Source of the DNA: JALJPB01 sp963933115
GTDB taxonomy: Bacteria; Pseudomonadota; Gammaproteobacteria; Enterobacterales; Alteromonadaceae
Reading direction: 5' to 3'
Assembly: GCA_963933115.1 (NCBI GenBank)
Contig: CAWVSL010000068.1
Span: 1 to 8,430 of the forward strand
DNA length: 8,430 nucleotides
The notes under the pieces were generated by a model. It was not told the origin of the DNA, made no database searches, and saw only the letters and a list, made by a program, of their open reading frames with translations. Below, piece by piece: positions 6,061-8,430 of the stretch (positions within the stretch are counted from its first letter, which is position 1; each line of letters begins with the position of its first letter). The translations under genes and the position numbers were made by a program.

Positions 6061-6088
6061 AAGGAGAAGTAGAGTGAAGTTATATTAA
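6061..6088 (+). other. Strong orphan Shine-Dalgarno with a four-codon frame
   Basis: AAGGAG at 6061-6066 is the best ribosome-binding sequence in the window. It sits 7 nt before a GTG at 6074 that opens a four-codon frame (GTG AAG TTA TAT) ended by TAA at 6086-6088. A second mini-frame, ATG at 6111 ending in TAG after five codons, follows. These could be leader peptides or remnants of a lost start region. They could also be chance in purine-rich DNA. Confidence 0.2.
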
Positions 6089-6116
6089 TCTTGATTTTTA
6101 AGAGAGTTACATGCAG

Positions 6117-6134
6117 TATGATATATAGTATAAA
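6117..6134 (+). promoter_or_regulatory. AT-rich candidate promoter for the lipoprotein operon
   Basis: TATGAT at 6117-6122, TATAGT at 6124-6129 and TATAAA at 6129-6134 are overlapping -10-like hexamers 30-47 nt before the TTG start of the CsgG-family gene. TTGATT at 6091-6096 is the only -35-like hexamer near, but the spacing of 20 bp to TATGAT is long. Which one is used, if any, cannot be decided from sequence. Confidence 0.25.
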
Positions 6135-6163
6135 ACATAAAATATAAATAAAGGACTATATAA

Positions 6164-7108
6164 TTGAACCCTAAATATCTATTCTTCGGATTGACCTGTA
6201 TTGCATTGTCGGCATGTACATCCTCCACCAGAAGTACAATAAACCAACCTTTAAATAAGCTTCCTCAGACCAGTAAAGTGATAGCTCAAACACTTGATAA
6301 ATCACTCAAGCGAGTAGTCGCAATAAGTCGTTTTACCGATGAAACAAAACGTGGGAACAGTTTTTTTATTGATAACGATAATAATAGGATAGGAAAACAA
6401 GCATCTGACATTCTATCGGCTCGTTTAACTGAGAGCGGCAAGTTTTTAATGCTTGAACGCACAGATTTAAAGGCGCTGGATAAAGAGAATAAACTTAATG
6501 GTAATAATGAAAAAAATATTGCCGCAAACTATATGATAATAGGTTCAGTGTCTGAATATGGACGTTCTACTACAAGTGAGGTTAGTGTATTCTCAAGAAA
6601 TAAAATTCAAAAAGCTAACGTTACAGTAAATATTCGTTTAGTGAATACTGAAACATCTCAAGTTATTTACTCTGAAGAAGCGAGCGGCGAAGCTATATCA
6701 GAAGCGAATAACGTTTTAGGGGTAGGCGAGCGAGCCGGTTACAACACATCCCTTGATGATAAAGCACTATCAGCGGCTATTTCTAAGTTAGTATCAAATA
6801 TAATGGAAAATCTTCTAGACTCACCATGGCAGGCATACTTTCTCAGTAACCTAGATAACCAATTATTTATGACGGGTGGCGAAAAACAAGGAATAAAGCG
6901 TAATGATAAATTTCAGGTTATAGAAAAAGGTAAAAAGATAAAAAATCCTCAAACTGGACAATTTATTGAGCTGCCAGGTAAAAAGGTCGCTACGATTAAA
7001 GTGTTAGATTTCATCGGTAAAGGTATTAACTCACTTAGCATTACAGAGCTGGTTTCTGGAAGCATTGATGAAAGTAGACTTACTCACTATGTGATTAGAG
7101 AATTATAA
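6164..7108 (+). CDS. CsgG/HfaB family outer-membrane lipoprotein
   Basis: A 314-residue lipoprotein exported by Sec and lipidated at C18: a short hydrophobic stretch at 5-17 ends in the lipobox LSAC (15-18). Residues about 48-215 fit the CsgG domain: KRVVAISRFTDET at 49-61 (first strand), SDILSARLTESGKFLMLERTDL at 81-102, ANYMIIGSVSEYG at 121-133, and the NIRLVNTETSQVIYSEEASGEA strand pair at 156-177. The C-terminal part (235-314), with GEKQGIKRNDKFQVI at 239-253, resembles the small beta domain seen in FlgT-like and some CsgG-like proteins. CsgG itself forms a nonameric outer-membrane pore, but no curli genes are present, so secretion is unproven. A TTG start at 6164 is chosen because AAGGA lies 8 nt upstream and the signal peptide begins there. 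It is first of four lipoprotein genes. Confidence 0.85.
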   Translation: MNPKYLFFGLTCIALSACTSSTRSTINQPLNKLPQTSKVIAQTLDKSLKRVVAISRFTDETKRGNSFFIDNDNNRIGKQASDILSARLTESGKFLMLERTDLKALDKENKLNGNNEKNIAANYMIIGSVSEYGRSTTSEVSVFSRNKIQKANVTVNIRLVNTETSQVIYSEEASGEAISEANNVLGVGERAGYNTSLDDKALSAAISKLVSNIMENLLDSPWQAYFLSNLDNQLFMTGGEKQGIKRNDKFQVIEKGKKIKNPQTGQFIELPGKKVATIKVLDFIGKGINSLSITELVSGSIDESRLTHYVIREL

Positions 7109-7119
7109 GGACATATGCC

Positions 7120-7446
7120 GTGTTAAAAATTATATTTACATTTATTTTATCTATTTCAATCCTAGGATGCAGTACTCACTTTGAGTCAACAAATCAAATA
7201 AATGATTCTGCATTTTTACAACTTGAAGGGGATTTTTTCAATACTCAATTAACTTTAGATGAGGGAGCAGCTGTTGAGCTGACAGAAGGATCTATTAAAA
7301 CATTCTCATTAAATGGAAGAAAGGTTGTTAGGTTTCCTATTACCACTGGAAAACATACCTTAACAATCACTCGTTCAGGAACTGTAATTGTCAACCGTAT
7401 TATTTATGTATCTAATTCAAATACTTTTGAGGTAGTCATTCCATGA
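7120..7446 (+). CDS. Small lipoprotein of unknown family (PEGA-like beta domain?)
   Basis: I do not recognise this 108-residue protein. A hydrophobic signal segment at 2-15 leads to the lipobox ILGC (14-17), so it should be a lipoprotein anchored at C17. The mature part is short, lacks cysteines and membrane segments, and looks all-beta. TTGKHTLTITRSGTVIVNRIIYV at 75-97 followed by a final VVIP recalls the G-x-H-x-L-x-x-x-x-x-G pattern of PEGA-type surface modules, though I cannot assign the family. The GTG at 7120 has AAGGA 8 nt upstream, overlapping the CsgG-gene stop. A competing ATG at 7115 gives only three codons. The gene is 11 nt after the CsgG-family gene and overlaps the DUF4810 gene by 4 nt (ATGA), so it is surely translated with them. 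A role in the same envelope complex is inferred. Confidence 0.75.
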   Translation: MLKIIFTFILSISILGCSTHFESTNQINDSAFLQLEGDFFNTQLTLDEGAAVELTEGSIKTFSLNGRKVVRFPITTGKHTLTITRSGTVIVNRIIYVSNSNTFEVVIP

Positions 7447-7790
7447 AAATTAATTACTTAATAATATGTACCTTATTTCTTTTTATTTCGGGCTGCGCAA
7501 ATACCTCGATTTATCATTGGGGAGACTATTCGGATACTTTATATTCTTATACAAAGGAACCAAGTAACGAATCAAAATCAAAACATAAGGAGGAATTAAT
7601 TAAAATCATTAATCAGGCTAAGAGTAAGAATAAAATGATACCTCCAGGGATTAACTTTGAGCTTGCTATGTTACTAGCCGTTGAGGGAGATAAAGACGGT
7701 GCCGCAGAATACTTTAACCAAGAAAAATTATTATTCCCAGAATCTGAAACGTATGTTGCTCTAGCATTAAAAAAAATGGAGGGTAAATAA
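7443..7790 (+). CDS. DUF4810 domain lipoprotein
   Basis: A 115-residue lipoprotein: hydrophobic segment at 5-16, lipobox ISGC (15-18), lipid on C18. The mature part begins with SIYHWGDYSDTLYSYTKEP at 22-40, the Y-x-W-G-x-Y...LY-x-Y signature of DUF4810, and ends with PPGINFELAMLLAVEGDKDGAAEYFNQEKLLFPES at 67-101. That is a TPR-like helical pair in which PPG...GD...A...F...EK..FPES is the family pattern. The start ATG overlaps the previous stop as ATGA, and the stop overlaps the next start as TAATG, so the three genes are translationally coupled. In other proteobacteria, including Neisseria, DUF4810 genes are found between CsgG-family and DUF799 genes, as here. Its molecular function is unknown; a scaffold in a periplasmic or outer-membrane complex is inferred. 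Confidence 0.85.
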   Translation: MKINYLIICTLFLFISGCANTSIYHWGDYSDTLYSYTKEPSNESKSKHKEELIKIINQAKSKNKMIPPGINFELAMLLAVEGDKDGAAEYFNQEKLLFPESETYVALALKKMEGK

Positions 7791-8430
7791 TGTTTAATAA
7801 TAGTCTCTTTTTATTGTTTCTAATGCTGCTATCGGGGTGTCAAACGACTCAGATAACAAAAGGTGAAGCTTTCCCTGACATGTATAATGAAAAACCTACA
7901 TCAATACTAGTAGTCCCCGCAATTAATTTAACAACAGCGGCTGATGCTGCTGCCTTATACGCTACAACAATTGCTAAGCCACTTGCCGAATCAGGTTATT
8001 ATGTGTTTTCAATTCCATTTGTTGACCAATTTTTACAACAGGAAGGCATTACAGATGGTGAACAAGTTAGCAATATACCTTTAACTAAATTCAAAGAAAT
8101 TTTTGATGCAGATACTGTGTTATTTGTTACGTTGAATAGCTGGAATACCAATTATTATGTAACAGGTGGTAATGTTACTGTTGGAGCTAAGTTTGAATTA
8201 AAATCAACGGCTTCAAATCAAACAATATGGCAATACGATGATATTGTTGTACATAATACCTCTGGAAATTCTGGAAATATTTTTGCCGACATTATAGCTA
8301 CAGCACTAGCTACTGCACTGGTCGATTATGTACCTATTGCTCATGTGGTAAATCAACGAATAGTTAGTAGTATGCCAGTAGGGAAATACCATCAAAGACA
8401 CAATACTGATGCCAAAGACTCGGGAGTCAT
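7790..8430 (+). CDS. DUF799 (GNA1162-like) lipoprotein, 3' end outside the window
   Basis: An open frame runs from the ATG at 7790 to the window end without a stop, giving at least 213 residues. The signal peptide (5-16) ends in the lipobox LSGC with C17 as lipidated residue. The mature part matches the DUF799/GNA1162 lipoproteins: MYNEKPTSILVVPAINLTTAADAAALY at 31-57, PLAESGYYVFSIPFVDQFL at 64-82, FDADTVLFVTLNSW at 105-118 and a glycine/serine-containing NTSGNSGNIFADIIATAL at 156-173. The family is known from the meningococcal surface antigen GNA1162, described as TolB-like in fold. Family length suggests that only a few residues are missing. The start is backed by GGAGGG at 7778-7783, 6 nt upstream, and overlaps the DUF4810 stop by one base. 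It is probably the last member of the conserved trio; its function is not established. Confidence 0.87.
   Translation, partial: MFNNSLFLLFLMLLSGCQTTQITKGEAFPDMYNEKPTSILVVPAINLTTAADAAALYATTIAKPLAESGYYVFSIPFVDQFLQQEGITDGEQVSNIPLTKFKEIFDADTVLFVTLNSWNTNYYVTGGNVTVGAKFELKSTASNQTIWQYDDIVVHNTSGNSGNIFADIIATALATALVDYVPIAHVVNQRIVSSMPVGKYHQRHNTDAKDSGV

Larger units (their letters stand above)
5726..6163. other. 438-bp gene-free region before the lipoprotein operon
   Basis: No convincing reading frame, tRNA or repeat element is seen on either strand. The left third holds three hairpins in a row (5722-5758, 5773-5806, 5854-5875). The middle contains GTAAGCTAA twice (5891-5899 and 5939-5947), a third AAGCTAA at 5991-5997, and TTACCCTAA at 5908-5916, also found in both arms of the inverted repeat at 2898-2992. 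The right third is very AT-rich with several -10-like hexamers and an orphan Shine-Dalgarno at 6061-6066. The region most likely combines the end of the upstream transcript with a long leader or regulatory zone for the lipoprotein genes. Confidence 0.5.

Noticed and set aside
5726..6163. tRNA or small protein gene in the long gap
   Set aside because: No cloverleaf or TTCRA box was found, and both strands are broken by frequent stops.
6164..7108. Curli secretion operon
   Set aside because: Only a CsgG-family domain is present; no curlin repeats, CsgE or CsgF genes, and the neighbours are DUF4810 and DUF799.
7115..7126. ATG at 7115 as start of the small lipoprotein
   Set aside because: It is out of frame and stops after three codons; the GTG at 7120 has proper spacing from AAGGA and leads into a signal peptide.

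Overview
The window reads as chromosome of a marine, low-GC gammaproteobacterium, most like Colwellia, Thalassotalea or another Alteromonadales relative. This is an inference from AT-rich but gammaproteobacterial-style genes (MiaE, a HopJ-family protein, a CoA-transferase/GNAT fusion, a CsgG/DUF4810/DUF799 lipoprotein set). I see no rRNA, tRNA, CRISPR array, insertion sequence or phage gene.

Left part (1-2840, minus strand): two genes 33 nt apart, probably one transcript. The first encodes an acetyl-CoA hydrolase/transferase domain fused to a C-terminal GNAT acetyltransferase domain. The second encodes a zinc-dependent histone-deacetylase-like amidohydrolase whose 3' end runs into a tandem array of the octamer AATTAACC at the window edge. 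Together they look like an acyl-CoA handling and lysine acetylation/deacetylation module, comparable in logic to AcuA/AcuC.

Middle part (2841-5725, plus strand): a divergent intergenic region with a 12-bp inverted repeat and promoter-like elements. It is followed by a PAPS-type sulfotransferase, miaE (tRNA hydroxylase), a LacA/Maa-type hexapeptide O-acetyltransferase, a HopJ-family protein and a hotdog acyl-CoA thioesterase. All five are plus strand with short gaps; miaE to the thioesterase may be co-transcribed.

Gap (5726-6163): 438 bp with no convincing gene. It begins with three hairpins close together and ends in AT-rich sequence that probably holds the promoter of the next operon.

Right part (6164-8430+, plus strand): four consecutive lipoprotein genes with tight or overlapping junctions: a CsgG-family protein, an unrecognised 108-aa lipoprotein, a DUF4810 protein and a DUF799 (GNA1162-like) protein open at the window end. 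Each has a signal peptide ending in a lipobox. The CsgG/DUF4810/DUF799 trio is a recurrent but poorly understood outer-membrane-associated set. The extra small lipoprotein inside it is the least explained gene here and the best lead for something new.
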